64,000 bases of DNA from Candidatus Skiveiella danica (GTDB taxonomy: Bacteria > Pseudomonadota > Gammaproteobacteria > Burkholderiales > Burkholderiaceae_C): contig JADKHE010000013.1 in the NCBI GenBank assembly GCA_016721925.1, forward strand, positions 558,001 to 622,000, written 5' to 3'. Below, piece by piece: positions 44,516-54,191 of the stretch. The first letter of the stretch is position 1, and each line of letters opens with the position of its first letter. Under the pieces are notes generated by a model, which had not been told where the DNA came from, did not search any database, and saw nothing but the letters and a program-made list of their open reading frames with translations. A program made the position numbers and the translations under genes.

Positions 44516-45282
44516 CACTTCGCTCCTTCACTCGGAGCCAGCAGCTTGCCCAACCCGAAATAGTCGAGCGCGCTGTTGGCTTTGTTCTGGTTGATCGCAT
44601 GGGCCGGGTCGACGGCTTTGGGGCAGACCTCGCTGCATTCACCGACATAGGTGCAGCCCCAGACGCCATCTTCGGCGTTGGCCATCTCGGCGCGCGCCGA
44701 CCAACCCTGGTCGCGGGAATCAGTGTTGTAGCGGTGCATCAGCGCCAGCGCCGCGGGACCCGCAAAGTCGGGCTTGAGACCGATCTGGGGGCATGCCGCG
44801 TAGCACAGCAGACAATTGATGCATTGCGCGTAAGCATGGTACTTCTGCATCTGCTCCGGTGTCTGGCGGTTGGGGCCGTCGGCCGGTGTGCGTTGGGTCT
44901 TGGGAATCAGCCAGGGCTTGACCGCTTCCAGCTTGTTCAGGAACGACGTCTGGTCGATGACCAGATCGCGAATCACCGGAAAGTTGTCCAGTGCCTCGAT
45001 GCGCACCGGGCCAGGCATGTAGTCGCGCAGGAAGGCGTGACAAGCCAGCTGCGGCGTGTCGTTGATCATCATCCCGCAGCTGCCGCAGATGGCCATGCGG
45101 CACGACCAGCGGAACGTCAGGCTGCCGTCGAGGTGGTCCTTGATGTACTGCAGACCCTGCAGCACCGACATGTCGTCACGAAACGGCACGTCGTAACTCT
45201 TCCAACTCGGCTCCTTGTCGGTCTCCGGGTTGTAGCGCATCGCCTCGATGCGGATCGTGCGAGGGGAAGCTTGAGCGGTCAT
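44515..45282 (-). CDS. frdB: fumarate reductase iron-sulfur subunit FrdB
   Basis: A 255-aa protein carrying three clusters between the flavin and the quinone: [2Fe-2S] in SCRMAICGSCGMMIN, [4Fe-4S] in CINCLLCYAACP and [3Fe-4S] in CTYVGECSEVCPKAVDP. Sequence and spacing follow E. coli FrdB (RYNPETD, QTPEQMQKYHAY). The start was set at the ATG at 45282, which has GGAG 9 nt upstream, rather than at 45321, which lies only 8 bp after frdA. Second gene of the operon. Confidence 0.93.
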   Translation of the reverse strand: MTAQASPRTIRIEAMRYNPETDKEPSWKSYDVPFRDDMSVLQGLQYIKDHLDGSLTFRWSCRMAICGSCGMMINDTPQLACHAFLRDYMPGPVRIEALDNFPVIRDLVIDQTSFLNKLEAVKPWLIPKTQRTPADGPNRQTPEQMQKYHAYAQCINCLLCYAACPQIGLKPDFAGPAALALMHRYNTDSRDQGWSARAEMANAEDGVWGCTYVGECSEVCPKAVDPAHAINQNKANSALDYFGLGKLLAPSEGAK

Positions 45283-45328
45283 CCTGGGGTTCTCCGGCCG
45301 ATGGTCGGGGCAAGTGTGCAAAAAGTCG

Positions 45329-47116
45329 TCATGTCATCACCGCCTTCTTGCCCTCGCCGCCATAGCTGCGCGTGCGAGGTTGCGACTTGGTGATAGTGAC
45401 CGGAGCCAGCGAGATCGACGGCGGGCCGTCGCCGGTATAGCGTGCCAAAGAGTGCTGCAGGAAATTCTCGTCGTCGCGGGTCTTGTATTCGTCGAGCCGC
45501 ACATGGGCACCGCGCGATTCCCGCCGACCCAAGGCCGAGTGGGCCATCGCCTCTGCCACCTCAAGTGTGAAACCAAGCTCGATCGTCGACAGCCACTCGG
45601 TATTGAAGGAACGATGCCGGTCATCGAGCTTGACGCCACGCCGATACCGGTCACGCAACTCGGCCAGCTTGTCGCAGGCTTGTTGCATGCCAGTGGCGCT
45701 ACGGTAGATGCCGACGCCTGCCTCCATCGTGTCGCCCATCTCGTCGCGTAGCACGGCCACGCGCTCGCCGCGGTCGTTGTCCAGCAGTGCCAGCAGGCGG
45801 GCAGCCGCAGCCTCCGCCTGACGCCGCACCGTCGCCGAATCCCTCTCGGCCTGGCTCCTCGCAAACCGGGCTGCATGTTCGCCGGCCACCTTGCCGAACA
45901 CGACAATTTCCGACAACGAGTTCGATCCCAGCCGGTTGGCCCCGTGAATGCCGACGCTGGAACATTCGCCCGCCACGTACAGCCCCTCCAGCGTGGTCTC
46001 AGTGGTCCGGTTGCTGGCGATGCCGCCCATCGTGTAGTGCACGGCCGGACGCACCGGGATCGGGTGGGTGACCGGGTCGACCCCCATAAAAGTCTGCGCC
46101 ACCTCGACGATCAGCGGCAATCGTTCATGGATTTTCTGAGCGCCCAAGTGGCGCAGGTCCAGGTTGACAGAGCTGCCCATCGCCGTGGGGATGGTGTTGC
46201 CCTTTTGTTCTTCGTGCCAGAAAGCCTGCGACAACCTATCGCGAGGTCCAAGCTCCATCGCCTTGGCGCGCGGCCACGGATCAAGCGGGCCCAACCCATA
46301 GTCCTGCAGATAGCGGTACCCGTCCTTGTTGGTGAGGATGCCCCCTTCACCCCGGCAGCCCTCGGTGATCAGGATGCCCGTGCCAGGAAGCGCCGTGGGG
46401 TGGTACTGGACAAACTCCATATCACGCAGAGCGGCGCCCTGACGGAACGCCAGGCCCATGCCATCACCAGTAACGATGCCGGCATTCGTGTTCTGCCGGT
46501 AAGCACGCCCGGCACCGCCGGTGGCCATGACCACAGATTTGCACTCGATGGCCACCAGCTTGCCGGTGGCAATCTCAATGGCCAGAACGCCGCGCACTCG
46601 GCCATCCTCGACCAGCAGTTCTGCGACGAAGTACTCGTCGAAGCGCTCGATGCGAGGGTACTGCAGCGAGGTCTGGAACAGCGTGTGCAGCATGTGAAAG
46701 CCGCTCTTGTCGGCCGCAAACCAGGTGCGCTGCACCTTCATGCCGCCGAAGAAGCGCACATTGATGCTGCCGTCTTCCTTGCGGCTCCACGGGCAGCCCC
46801 ACTGTTCAAGCTGGATCATCTCCTCGGTGCAGTGCTCAATGAAATACTGCACCGCATCCTGGTCGCACAGCCAGTCGCCTCCCGAGACGGTGTCGTCGAA
46901 GTGGTTGTCCAGCGAATCATCTTCGCGGACCACACCGGCTGCCCCACCCTCGGCGGCCACGGTATGACTGCGCATCGGCACCACCTTGGAAACGAGCGCG
47001 ACGGTGACTTTCGGGTCGTCCCGGACCGCGGCGATGGCGGCCCGCAAGCCGGCACCGCCGCCGCCGATGACCACGACATCACGTTTGAGGAACTCGATCG
47101 TGTGGGCAGAGGTCAT
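45329..47116 (-). CDS. frdA: fumarate reductase flavoprotein subunit FrdA
   Basis: A 595-aa catalytic subunit that reduces fumarate to succinate, or the reverse. The covalent FAD His is His51 in RSHTVAAEGG; GGDWLCDQD, YHPTALPG (His239), TEGCRGEGGIL and LGPRDRLSQAFWHEEQKGNTI (Arg292, matching E. coli Arg287) form the dicarboxylate site. Length and many long stretches resemble E. coli FrdA rather than the SdhA of betaproteobacteria, and the anchors are FrdC/FrdD-like. This marks a dedicated quinol:fumarate reductase. First gene of frdABCD; no FNR box was found upstream. Confidence 0.93.
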   Translation of the reverse strand: MTSAHTIEFLKRDVVVIGGGGAGLRAAIAAVRDDPKVTVALVSKVVPMRSHTVAAEGGAAGVVREDDSLDNHFDDTVSGGDWLCDQDAVQYFIEHCTEEMIQLEQWGCPWSRKEDGSINVRFFGGMKVQRTWFAADKSGFHMLHTLFQTSLQYPRIERFDEYFVAELLVEDGRVRGVLAIEIATGKLVAIECKSVVMATGGAGRAYRQNTNAGIVTGDGMGLAFRQGAALRDMEFVQYHPTALPGTGILITEGCRGEGGILTNKDGYRYLQDYGLGPLDPWPRAKAMELGPRDRLSQAFWHEEQKGNTIPTAMGSSVNLDLRHLGAQKIHERLPLIVEVAQTFMGVDPVTHPIPVRPAVHYTMGGIASNRTTETTLEGLYVAGECSSVGIHGANRLGSNSLSEIVVFGKVAGEHAARFARSQAERDSATVRRQAEAAAARLLALLDNDRGERVAVLRDEMGDTMEAGVGIYRSATGMQQACDKLAELRDRYRRGVKLDDRHRSFNTEWLSTIELGFTLEVAEAMAHSALGRRESRGAHVRLDEYKTRDDENFLQHSLARYTGDGPPSISLAPVTITKSQPRTRSYGGEGKKAVMT

Positions 47117-47500
47117 AAAGGCGATTCCCGTGCATTACCAAGCCCGGATTGGGCATGAACGGCAGTTTACCGTCAATACCCCGGTCGAAGTGCACCTTCC
47201 TGACGCTTGCCGCCGCCGGATCTTCGTGTTGTTTGATGCAGCGCAGAACTGAGCCCTCCCCGTCGCACCCTGAAGGCCTTGGCAACAACACCGAGGGCGA
47301 TGGTGCACCCCTGGGATCGGGATTTTCGCTGCGCTCCCTACAATGGCCCCGACGGAAATCGCTCGGTGTGACTGAGAACGGGGGGATGTCTTTTCCACGT
47401 CGATTCACCGGCCTATTGCACGGCAGCGTTCCAGCGCAACGAGGTCATATCCAGCTATCATTTCCGATAGCCTTCGGTCATCCCGCCTTGCGGGCACAGC
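47117..47500. other. intergenic region, 384 bp, upstream of frdABCD
   Basis: Holds the frd promoter region on the minus strand. No gene or RNA was recognised. Neither an FNR palindrome nor a dispersed-repeat copy was seen. Confidence 0.45.
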
Positions 47501-47531
47501 AAAAAGGGGCGCCCGAATGGGCGCCCCTTTT
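47501..47531 (-). terminator. rho-independent terminator of aspS
   Basis: A GGGGCGCCC-GAAT-GGGCGCCCC stem with flanking A5 and T4. On the minus strand the hairpin is followed by a T run, 18 bp after the aspS stop. The symmetric A/T flanks mean it could also act on plus-strand transcripts. Confidence 0.88.
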
Positions 47532-47548
47532 CATGACGTCATCAACGA

Positions 47549-49363
47549 TCAGGCTGCCGGCGCAGCCTCGACGTTGCGCAGGCGGATGTGCAGCTCGCGC
47601 AATTGCTTCTCGTCCACCGGGCTCGGCGCCTGCGTCAGCAGACACTGCGCGCGCTGGGTCTTGGGGAAGGCGATCACGTCGCGGATCGACTCGGCGCCGG
47701 TCATCAGCGTGACGATACGGTCCAGGCCAAAAGCCAGGCCGCCGTGCGGGGGCGCGCCGTACTGCAGGGCATCCAGCAGGAAACCGAACTTGAGCTGCGC
47801 TTCCTCGGGCGTGATCTTGAGGGCGTCGAACACCTTCTGCTGTACGTCGGCTCGATGGATACGGACGGAGCCGCCGCCCATCTCCCAACCGTTGAGCACC
47901 ATGTCATAGCCCTTGGAGATGCATTTCTCCGGCGCCGTCACCATCCAGTCTTCATGGCCGTCCTTCGGCGCAGTGAAGGGGTGGTGGGTGGCGGTGTAGC
48001 GCTGGGCTTCGTCGTCGTATTCGAACATCGGGAAGTCGACCACCCAAATCGGGCGCCAGCCGCCGGTGAACAGGCCATTCTTCTTGCCGAATTCGCTGTG
48101 TCCGATCTTGATGCGCAGCGCCCCGATGGCGTCGTTCACGATCTTCGCCTTGTCGGCACCGAAGAAAATCAGGTCGCCGTTCTTCGCGCCGGTGCGCTCG
48201 AGCACGGCGTTGAGGGCCTTGTCGTGGATGTTCTTGACGATCGGGCTTTGCAGGCCGTCGCGGCCCTTGGAAAGGTCATTGACGCGGATGTAGGCCAGGC
48301 CCTTGGCACCGTAAATCTTGACGAATTCGGTGTAGGCATCGATTTCGCCTCGGCTGATGCCGCCGGATTCCTGGGAGCCGCACGGCACCCGCAGGGCCAC
48401 GACGCGGCCGTTCTTCATCGTGGCGGCGCCGGAGAACACCTTGAAATCCACGTCAGCCATCACGTCGGTGACTTCGGCGAATTGCAGGTTCACGCGCAGG
48501 TCGGGCTTGTCCGAGCCGTAGAGGTGCATGGCTTCCTGGTAGGTCATCACCGGGAATTCGCCGAGGTCCACACCGATGGTGTTCTTGAACACCGTGGTGA
48601 TCATGCCCTGGAACAGCGCCCGGATCTCTTCCTCACCCAGGAACGAGGTCTCGATATCGATCTGCGTGAACTCGGGCTGGCGGTCGGCGCGCAGGTCCTC
48701 GTCGCGGAAACACTTGGTGATCTGGTAGTAACGGTCGAAGCCCGCCACCATCAGCAACTGCTTGAACAGCTGGGGTGACTGGGGCAAGGCAAAGAAATGG
48801 CCGTCGTGCACACGGCTGGGCACCAGGTAGTCACGCGCGCCTTCTGGCGTGGACTTGGTCAGCATCGGCGTCTCGATGTCAATGAAGCCGTTGGCATCCA
48901 GGAACTTGCGCACTTCCATGGAGACCCGGTAGCGCAGCATGAGGTTGTTCTGCATGTAGGGGCGGCGCAGGTCCAACACCCGGTGGGTGAGGCGGGTGGT
49001 TTCCGACAGGTTGTCGTCGTCGAGCTGGAAGGGCGGCGTGACCGAAGGGTTCAGCACAGTCAGTTCATGGCACAGGACCTCGATCTTGCCGCTCTTCAGG
49101 TTGTCATTGGTCGTGCCCTCAGGCCGTGCGCGCACCAAGCCCTTGATCTGGATGCAGAACTCGTTGCGCAGACCCTCTGCCGCTGCAAACATCTCCGGGC
49201 GATCCGGATCACAGACGATCTGCACATAGCCTTCACGGTCCCGCAGGTCGACAAAGATGACGCCACCATGGTCACGGCGGCGGTTGACCCAGCCGCACAG
49301 GGTGACGGTCTGGCCAATCAGGGCTTCGGTCACCAGACCGCAGTAGTGGGAACGCATGGACAT
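47549..49363 (-). CDS. aspS: aspartate--tRNA ligase
   Basis: A 604-aa class II synthetase. The N-terminal OB-fold anticodon domain starts MSMRSHYCGLVTEALIGQTVTLCGWVNRRRDHGGVIF. Motif 2 is YQITKCFRDEDLRADRQPEFTQID, the bacterial GAD insertion follows, and motif 3 is GGLAFGLDRIVTLM. In bacteria without a complete set of amide-tRNA enzymes this enzyme is often non-discriminating; that cannot be judged here. The ATG at 49363 has AAAGAG upstream. The order fmdB-DUF502-aspS is standard in Burkholderiales. Confidence 0.96.
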   Translation of the reverse strand: MSMRSHYCGLVTEALIGQTVTLCGWVNRRRDHGGVIFVDLRDREGYVQIVCDPDRPEMFAAAEGLRNEFCIQIKGLVRARPEGTTNDNLKSGKIEVLCHELTVLNPSVTPPFQLDDDNLSETTRLTHRVLDLRRPYMQNNLMLRYRVSMEVRKFLDANGFIDIETPMLTKSTPEGARDYLVPSRVHDGHFFALPQSPQLFKQLLMVAGFDRYYQITKCFRDEDLRADRQPEFTQIDIETSFLGEEEIRALFQGMITTVFKNTIGVDLGEFPVMTYQEAMHLYGSDKPDLRVNLQFAEVTDVMADVDFKVFSGAATMKNGRVVALRVPCGSQESGGISRGEIDAYTEFVKIYGAKGLAYIRVNDLSKGRDGLQSPIVKNIHDKALNAVLERTGAKNGDLIFFGADKAKIVNDAIGALRIKIGHSEFGKKNGLFTGGWRPIWVVDFPMFEYDDEAQRYTATHHPFTAPKDGHEDWMVTAPEKCISKGYDMVLNGWEMGGGSVRIHRADVQQKVFDALKITPEEAQLKFGFLLDALQYGAPPHGGLAFGLDRIVTLMTGAESIRDVIAFPKTQRAQCLLTQAPSPVDEKQLRELHIRLRNVEAAPAA

Positions 49364-49423
49364 AGATACTCTTTCACTAACAGACCGCCCCGCAGCATGC
49401 CTGCAGGGCAAAAGGTTCAACAA

Positions 49424-50089
49424 CTAGGGGGAACTTGCGCTGCCCGATGGTGCCGGCAAGGCAGCGGGGCCACCAGGAACTACCACACCCATGGAAATGA
49501 TGTATTTCAGCGCGTCATCGACGCTCATCTTCAGTTCGACCACATCGGAGCGCGGCATCATCAGGAAAAAACCGGACGTCGGGTTGGGCGTGGTCGGGAC
49601 ATAGACGCTGACGAAATCGTCCGACAAATGCGTGGCCACCTCGCCGCCGGGCTTGCCGGTGAGGAAAGCGATGGTCCAGGACCCCTGTCTCGGATACTGG
49701 ATCAGCAATGCCTTCGAAAATGCATGGCCGCTTCCCGAAAAAAGCGTGTCCGCGACCTGCTTGACGCTGGTGTAGATGCTGCGAACCACGGGAATGCGGT
49801 TCATCAGCTTGTCCCACTGCCCGACCCACCATTGGCCAAACATGTTGGCGACAAAGACGCCCGTGGAAAATATGACAACGGCCACCAGGATCACCCCGAG
49901 GCCGGGCACGTTACGAAGCCGCTCGACAAGGGGGTGGATGCCAGGGATCACCGCATCGGCTGCCCCCAGCACCGCCAGGAAGATGCCGTCGAGCATGCCC
50001 ATCAGCCACATCAGGATCCAGACTGTGATGCCCATGGGCAGCCACACCAGCAGTCCGGTGATGAAGTATTGCTGGATGCGTCGCTTCAT
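49424..50089 (-). CDS. DUF502 family membrane protein
   Basis: A 221-aa protein with two N-terminal hydrophobic segments (YFITGLLVWLPMGITVWILMWLMG and VPGLGVILVAVVIFSTGVFVANM) and the DUF502 core NRIPVVRSIYTSVKQVADTLF, FLTGKPGG and VYVPTTPNPTSGFFLMMP. The C-terminus is Pro/Ser/Ala-rich. Function unknown. It sits between fmdB and aspS and is likely co-transcribed with them. Confidence 0.9.
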   Translation of the reverse strand: MKRRIQQYFITGLLVWLPMGITVWILMWLMGMLDGIFLAVLGAADAVIPGIHPLVERLRNVPGLGVILVAVVIFSTGVFVANMFGQWWVGQWDKLMNRIPVVRSIYTSVKQVADTLFSGSGHAFSKALLIQYPRQGSWTIAFLTGKPGGEVATHLSDDFVSVYVPTTPNPTSGFFLMMPRSDVVELKMSVDDALKYIISMGVVVPGGPAALPAPSGSASSP

Positions 50090-50122
50090 GACGTTGCGCG
50101 TGCGCCGTTCACGGAACGGGGC

Positions 50123-50419
50123 TTAGTGGCAGGCACAGGAGCCGCCGCAACCGCCCACAGCCACCGGTGCGGCTTCGGCCTTGGCTGGCGGAGCTTCTGC
50201 TGGCGTGGCGCTGGTTGCAGCCGGTGCGCCGGCGCCGCCACCCTTGAAATCGGTGGCGTACCAGCCCGACCCTTTGAGCTGGAAGCCCGCTGCGGTCAAC
50301 TGTTTGCGAAACGAGGCGGCGCCACAGGCCGGACAGTCGGTCAGCGGCGCATCGGACATTTTTTGCAGGACATCCTTGGCATGTCCGCAGGACTCACATT
50401 GGTAAGCGTAGATGGGCAT
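50123..50419 (-). CDS. FmdB family zinc-ribbon protein
   Basis: A 98-aa protein. The N-terminal zinc ribbon is MPIYAYQCESCGH with CPACGAASFRK, two CxxC pairs. FQLKGSGWYATDF is the usual FmdB follow-on. The Ala/Pro linker ends in a second Cys/His cluster, CGGSCACH, which may bind metal. The family was named for a putative regulator of formamidase, but the role of these proteins is not established. First gene of the fmdB-DUF502-aspS group. Confidence 0.92.
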   Translation of the reverse strand: MPIYAYQCESCGHAKDVLQKMSDAPLTDCPACGAASFRKQLTAAGFQLKGSGWYATDFKGGGAGAPAATSATPAEAPPAKAEAAPVAVGGCGGSCACH

Positions 50420-50540
50420 GGCGGTGGTTCAGATCGTGGATGCAAAGCCTTTAATTATAGGCTTCGGGTCCGATATCAAGATCCTAGTACGTCGCGAACC
50501 GTTCCAGTGGCGCCAAGCCACGCCTGCACGCTCCTTGCGT

Positions 50541-51986
50541 TCAGTTGGTGCCGACCAGCCTGTGGTGCGCCGCATGGCTGTTCTTGATCGCCTGGGGTCC
50601 GAGCGAGCCGATCAGCATGCCCGAGAGGGCCGCCAGAATGCCTGCCAGCTGTGCCGGAAACTCCCCGCCGGCCGGGGTTGCCAGAAAGAGGACCCAGGTC
50701 AAAAGGCCCAGCACGATCGAAAAAATCGCCCCTTGGGTCGTCGCCTTGCTCCAGTACAGGCCAAACACCAGCGGCACGAATGCGCCCACCAGCGTCACCT
50801 GATAGGCGCCCGACACCATCTCGTAGATGGACGTTCCCTGCATGCGGATCGCATAAAGCAGAACGAGCGCACTGAACACCAGAACGGTGATGCGCATGGT
50901 CCGCAGTTCCTGGCGATCGCCCATGTGCGGCTGGAACTGGCGCCAGATGTTCTCCACGAACGTCACGCTCGGCGCGAGCAACGTGGCTGACGCGGTGGAC
51001 TTGATGGCCGACAACAGCGCGCCGAAAAAAAGGACCTGCATGACAAAGGGCATCTGTGTCAGCACGAGGGTGGGCAGCACCTTCTGGGGATCTTCCTTGA
51101 GGAGCGCGGCTGTCTGCTCCGGCATGATGATCAGCGCGCTGGCGACGAGGAACATCGGCACAAAGGCAAACAGGATGTAGAAAACACCACCGATGACAGG
51201 CCCCTTGGTGGCGGCGCTCTCACTGTTGGCCGACATCACCCGTTGAAACACGTCCTGCTGGGGAATCGAGCCCAGCATCATGGTGATGGCGGCGGCAAAA
51301 AAGAACACCATGTCCTTGAAGCTCGGCTCGGGCCAGAACTTGAACAGATCCTTGCTGGCCGCCAGCGCGACAACCTTGTCCGCGCCCCCGGCCAGGTTAC
51401 CCGCAAACACGGCGAGGATGGCCAGGCCAACCACCAGGATGATCATCTGGATGAAATCGGTGATCGCCACCGACCACATGCCACCGAACAACGTGTAGGC
51501 CAGGATCGAAACCACGCCGATCACCATGCCGACCGGGACGCTGATGGCGCCGTCCGACAGCACGTTGAACACAAGACCCAGCGCCGTGACCTGCGCCGAG
51601 ACCCAGCCGAGATAGCTGAGCATGATGATCAGCGAACAGACCACCTCGACGGTCCGTCCAAAGCGTTCCCGGTAGTAGTCGCTGATCGTCATCAGGTTCA
51701 TCCGGTAAAGGCGTCCAGCGAAAAAGATACCCACCAGAATCAGACAGGTTCCCGCCCCGAACGGATCCTCAACGACCCCGTTGAGCCCGCTATTGACGAA
51801 TTTGGCGGGAATGCCGAGCACGGTTTCTGACCCGAACCAGGTCGCAAACGTCGTTGTCACGATCATCGCCAGCGGCAGCTTTCTCCCGGCAATCGCGAAA
51901 TCTGCCGAATTCTTGACCCGCTTCGCGGCATAGAGGCCAATGGCAATGGTGACCAACAAATAGGCGATGACCAAGGTCAGCAGCAC
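50541..51986 (-). CDS. sodium/solute symporter (SSS family)
   Basis: A 481-aa inner-membrane transporter with about thirteen hydrophobic segments. The SSS signature region FATWFGSETVLGIPA and LSYLGWVSAQVTALG, plus FGALLSAIKSTASATLLAPSVTFVENIW, place it in the family that includes proline and pantothenate carriers. A Na+ gradient probably drives uptake; the substrate is unknown. It stands alone between fmdB and ubiB. Confidence 0.88.
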   Translation of the reverse strand: MLLTLVIAYLLVTIAIGLYAAKRVKNSADFAIAGRKLPLAMIVTTTFATWFGSETVLGIPAKFVNSGLNGVVEDPFGAGTCLILVGIFFAGRLYRMNLMTISDYYRERFGRTVEVVCSLIIMLSYLGWVSAQVTALGLVFNVLSDGAISVPVGMVIGVVSILAYTLFGGMWSVAITDFIQMIILVVGLAILAVFAGNLAGGADKVVALAASKDLFKFWPEPSFKDMVFFFAAAITMMLGSIPQQDVFQRVMSANSESAATKGPVIGGVFYILFAFVPMFLVASALIIMPEQTAALLKEDPQKVLPTLVLTQMPFVMQVLFFGALLSAIKSTASATLLAPSVTFVENIWRQFQPHMGDRQELRTMRITVLVFSALVLLYAIRMQGTSIYEMVSGAYQVTLVGAFVPLVFGLYWSKATTQGAIFSIVLGLLTWVLFLATPAGGEFPAQLAGILAALSGMLIGSLGPQAIKNSHAAHHRLVGTN

Positions 51987-52034
51987 GGTTTACTCCTCAG
52001 GCTGGACAGGAATGTTGAGAAAAATGGCCGAATT

Positions 52035-53600
52035 CTAAAAAAGTCGCACGCGCAGAATGACCTGCATGGCGATTAGGCCTAAAGCAAAACCAATGCCGCC
52101 ATAGATCAGACCTTGCAGCAGACGGTTGGTGCGGCGCTGTTCAGCGATCAGTTGCTCCAGTTCCCTGCGGTTGTCCGCCGGGTTTTGCTTCAGGTAATCG
52201 TGCAGCAAACGTGGCAGGTCCGGAAGGAGTTTGGCGTATCGCGGCGCCTGGTCCTTGAGTTCGTTGATCAGCTTTTGCGGCCCCATCTGTTCCATCATCC
52301 AGGTTTCGAGGAACGGTTTGGCGGTGTGCCAGAGATCGAGATCGGGATCGAGCTGGCGGCCCAGACCCTCGACATTGAGCAGGGTTTTCTTGAGCAGGAC
52401 CAGCTGCGGCTGGATCTCGACGTCGAATCGGCGCGAGGCCTGGAAAAGGCGCATCAGCACCATGCCCAGCGAAATCTCCTTCAACGGGCGGTCGAAGTAC
52501 GGTTCGCAGACGCTGCGGATGGCGGCCTCCATCTCGTCGACACGCGTGCTGGCAGGCACCCAGCCCGATTCGATGTGCAACTCCGCCACCCGTTTGTAAT
52601 CGCGCCGAAAGAAGGCGGCGAAGTTCTGCGCAAGGTACTCCTTGTCGAACTCGGTCAGGGTGCCGACGATGCCGAAATCCAGCGCGATATAGCGCCCGAA
52701 GGTGTCGGGCGCCAGGCTGATCTGGATGTTGCCCGGATGCATATCGGCATGGAAGAACCCGTCACGAAAGACCTGCGTGAAGAAGATGGTCACACCATCT
52801 CGCGCCAGTTTGGGGATATCCACCCCAGCCGCCCGCAGGCGCTCGATCTGGTTGACCGGAACGCCCTTCATGCGCTCCATCACGATGACGTCTGACTGGC
52901 AATAGTCCCAGATCATCTCCGGGATCATCACCAGGTTCAGCCCCTCCATGTTGCGGCGCAACTGGGCGGCGCTGGACGCCTCGCGCACCAAGTCAAGCTC
53001 GTCATGCAGGTACTTGTCGAACTCCGCAACGACTTCCCTCGGCTTCAGACGGCGGGCGTCGGCACTCAGGCTCTCCACCCAGCCCGCCAGCATGCGCATG
53101 AGGCTGAGATCCTTTTCGATGACGGGCAGCATGTCGGGCCGCAGCACTTTTACCGCTACATCGCGCTCCTGGCCGTCACGGCCCTTCAGCGTGGCAAAGT
53201 GAACCTGCGCGATCGAGGCACTGGCCACAGGCTCGCGCTCGAAGCTGCTGAAGATCTCACCGACCGGGCGGCCGAATGCGCGTTCGATCGAGGCGACCGC
53301 CACATCCGGGCTGAAGGGCGGCACACGGTCCTGCAGGCGCGCAAATTCGTCCGCGATATCTTGCGGCAGGAGATCGCGCCGGGTCGAAAGCACCTGTCCG
53401 AACTTGACGAAGATCGGACCCAGTCGCTCCAGCGCCTCGCGCATGCGCTGCCCGCGCGGCGCCTCCAGATTGCGCCCCACCGAGACGATGCGCGCGACCA
53501 CCCGTAGCCAATGCCGGTCCAGGCTCGTGAGCAGCAGCTCATCCATCCCATAGCGCAGCGCGATCCAGACGATGTACGCGCCGCGAAACAGGCGACTCAT
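52035..53600 (-). CDS. ubiB: ubiquinone biosynthesis atypical kinase/ATPase UbiB
   Basis: A 521-aa protein of the ABC1/ADCK family needed for ubiquinone synthesis. The family-specific KxGQ motif is in FVKFGQVLSTRRDLLPQDIADEF; the Ala-rich loop is in EPVASASIAQVHFA; kinase-like motifs follow (GNIQISL, IALDFGIVG). Two C-terminal hydrophobic helices (LLQGLIYGGIGFALGLIAMQVILRV) anchor it to the membrane. It overlaps ubiJ by 4 bp and closes the ubiE-Tim44-like-ubiJ-ubiB series. Confidence 0.95.
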   Translation of the reverse strand: MSRLFRGAYIVWIALRYGMDELLLTSLDRHWLRVVARIVSVGRNLEAPRGQRMREALERLGPIFVKFGQVLSTRRDLLPQDIADEFARLQDRVPPFSPDVAVASIERAFGRPVGEIFSSFEREPVASASIAQVHFATLKGRDGQERDVAVKVLRPDMLPVIEKDLSLMRMLAGWVESLSADARRLKPREVVAEFDKYLHDELDLVREASSAAQLRRNMEGLNLVMIPEMIWDYCQSDVIVMERMKGVPVNQIERLRAAGVDIPKLARDGVTIFFTQVFRDGFFHADMHPGNIQISLAPDTFGRYIALDFGIVGTLTEFDKEYLAQNFAAFFRRDYKRVAELHIESGWVPASTRVDEMEAAIRSVCEPYFDRPLKEISLGMVLMRLFQASRRFDVEIQPQLVLLKKTLLNVEGLGRQLDPDLDLWHTAKPFLETWMMEQMGPQKLINELKDQAPRYAKLLPDLPRLLHDYLKQNPADNRRELEQLIAEQRRTNRLLQGLIYGGIGFALGLIAMQVILRVRLF

Positions 53601-54145
53601 GCGGGCGCCTTGTCCGCTGGTGGGCGCGGGCGGCCACGTACGAACTGCTGCAACGCCTGGGCAGCGTCTCGAGCGGCACGTGCCAATGCGTGCGCAGGGG
53701 CGTCACCGATCACCCTGGAAAGGTCTTCCTCGATATCCCAGCGCAGGTGATCCACCAGCCAGTTCACATCGGCGGCCAGTTGGACATCCCCTTCGACCCG
53801 AACCGCCGGGCGCTCGCCGCCAAGCACGGTCTGAACCAGCGCCAGCGGTGATTCTTCCGTGACGGTCAGAAGCAGGTCGGGCTTCGAGGTGCCAGCCTGG
53901 ACGTCGAGCAGTCCCGCAGGGGTGGCCACGAAAGGCAGGGTGAATCCGCGCCATTGCATCCGCACGCTTCGGCCTTTGTGCCGCACGAGCCGTGCCTGGG
54001 CTTGCGGCTCCTGCATCAGGACATGATTGAGCAACAGAACCAGCCTTTGCTGGAGCTCATCCACGATCCAGGCCGGCGGCTGCAAGCCGGATCCGAGTTG
54101 CCCAAGGAGACCCGCCGCCAAAGAAAAAGGGGACTGTGTTGCCAT
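53597..54145 (-). CDS. ubiJ: ubiquinone biosynthesis accessory factor UbiJ
   Basis: A 182-aa protein with an SCP2-like lipid-binding domain (QARLVRHKGRSVRMQWRGFTLPF, LLLTVTEESPL). UbiJ with UbiK helps assemble the soluble Ubi complex around the lipid intermediate. The C-terminus has the usual charged helix (DHLRWDIEEDLSRVIGDAPAHALAR). Position directly before ubiB, with a 4-bp overlap, supports the call. Confidence 0.9.
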   Translation of the reverse strand: MATQSPFSLAAGLLGQLGSGLQPPAWIVDELQQRLVLLLNHVLMQEPQAQARLVRHKGRSVRMQWRGFTLPFVATPAGLLDVQAGTSKPDLLLTVTEESPLALVQTVLGGERPAVRVEGDVQLAADVNWLVDHLRWDIEEDLSRVIGDAPAHALARAARDAAQALQQFVRGRPRPPADKAPA

Positions 54146-54191
54146 AGTCCCCGATTATTCCCTGAATTGCGCAGGCCAGGCCCGCCAGGCG

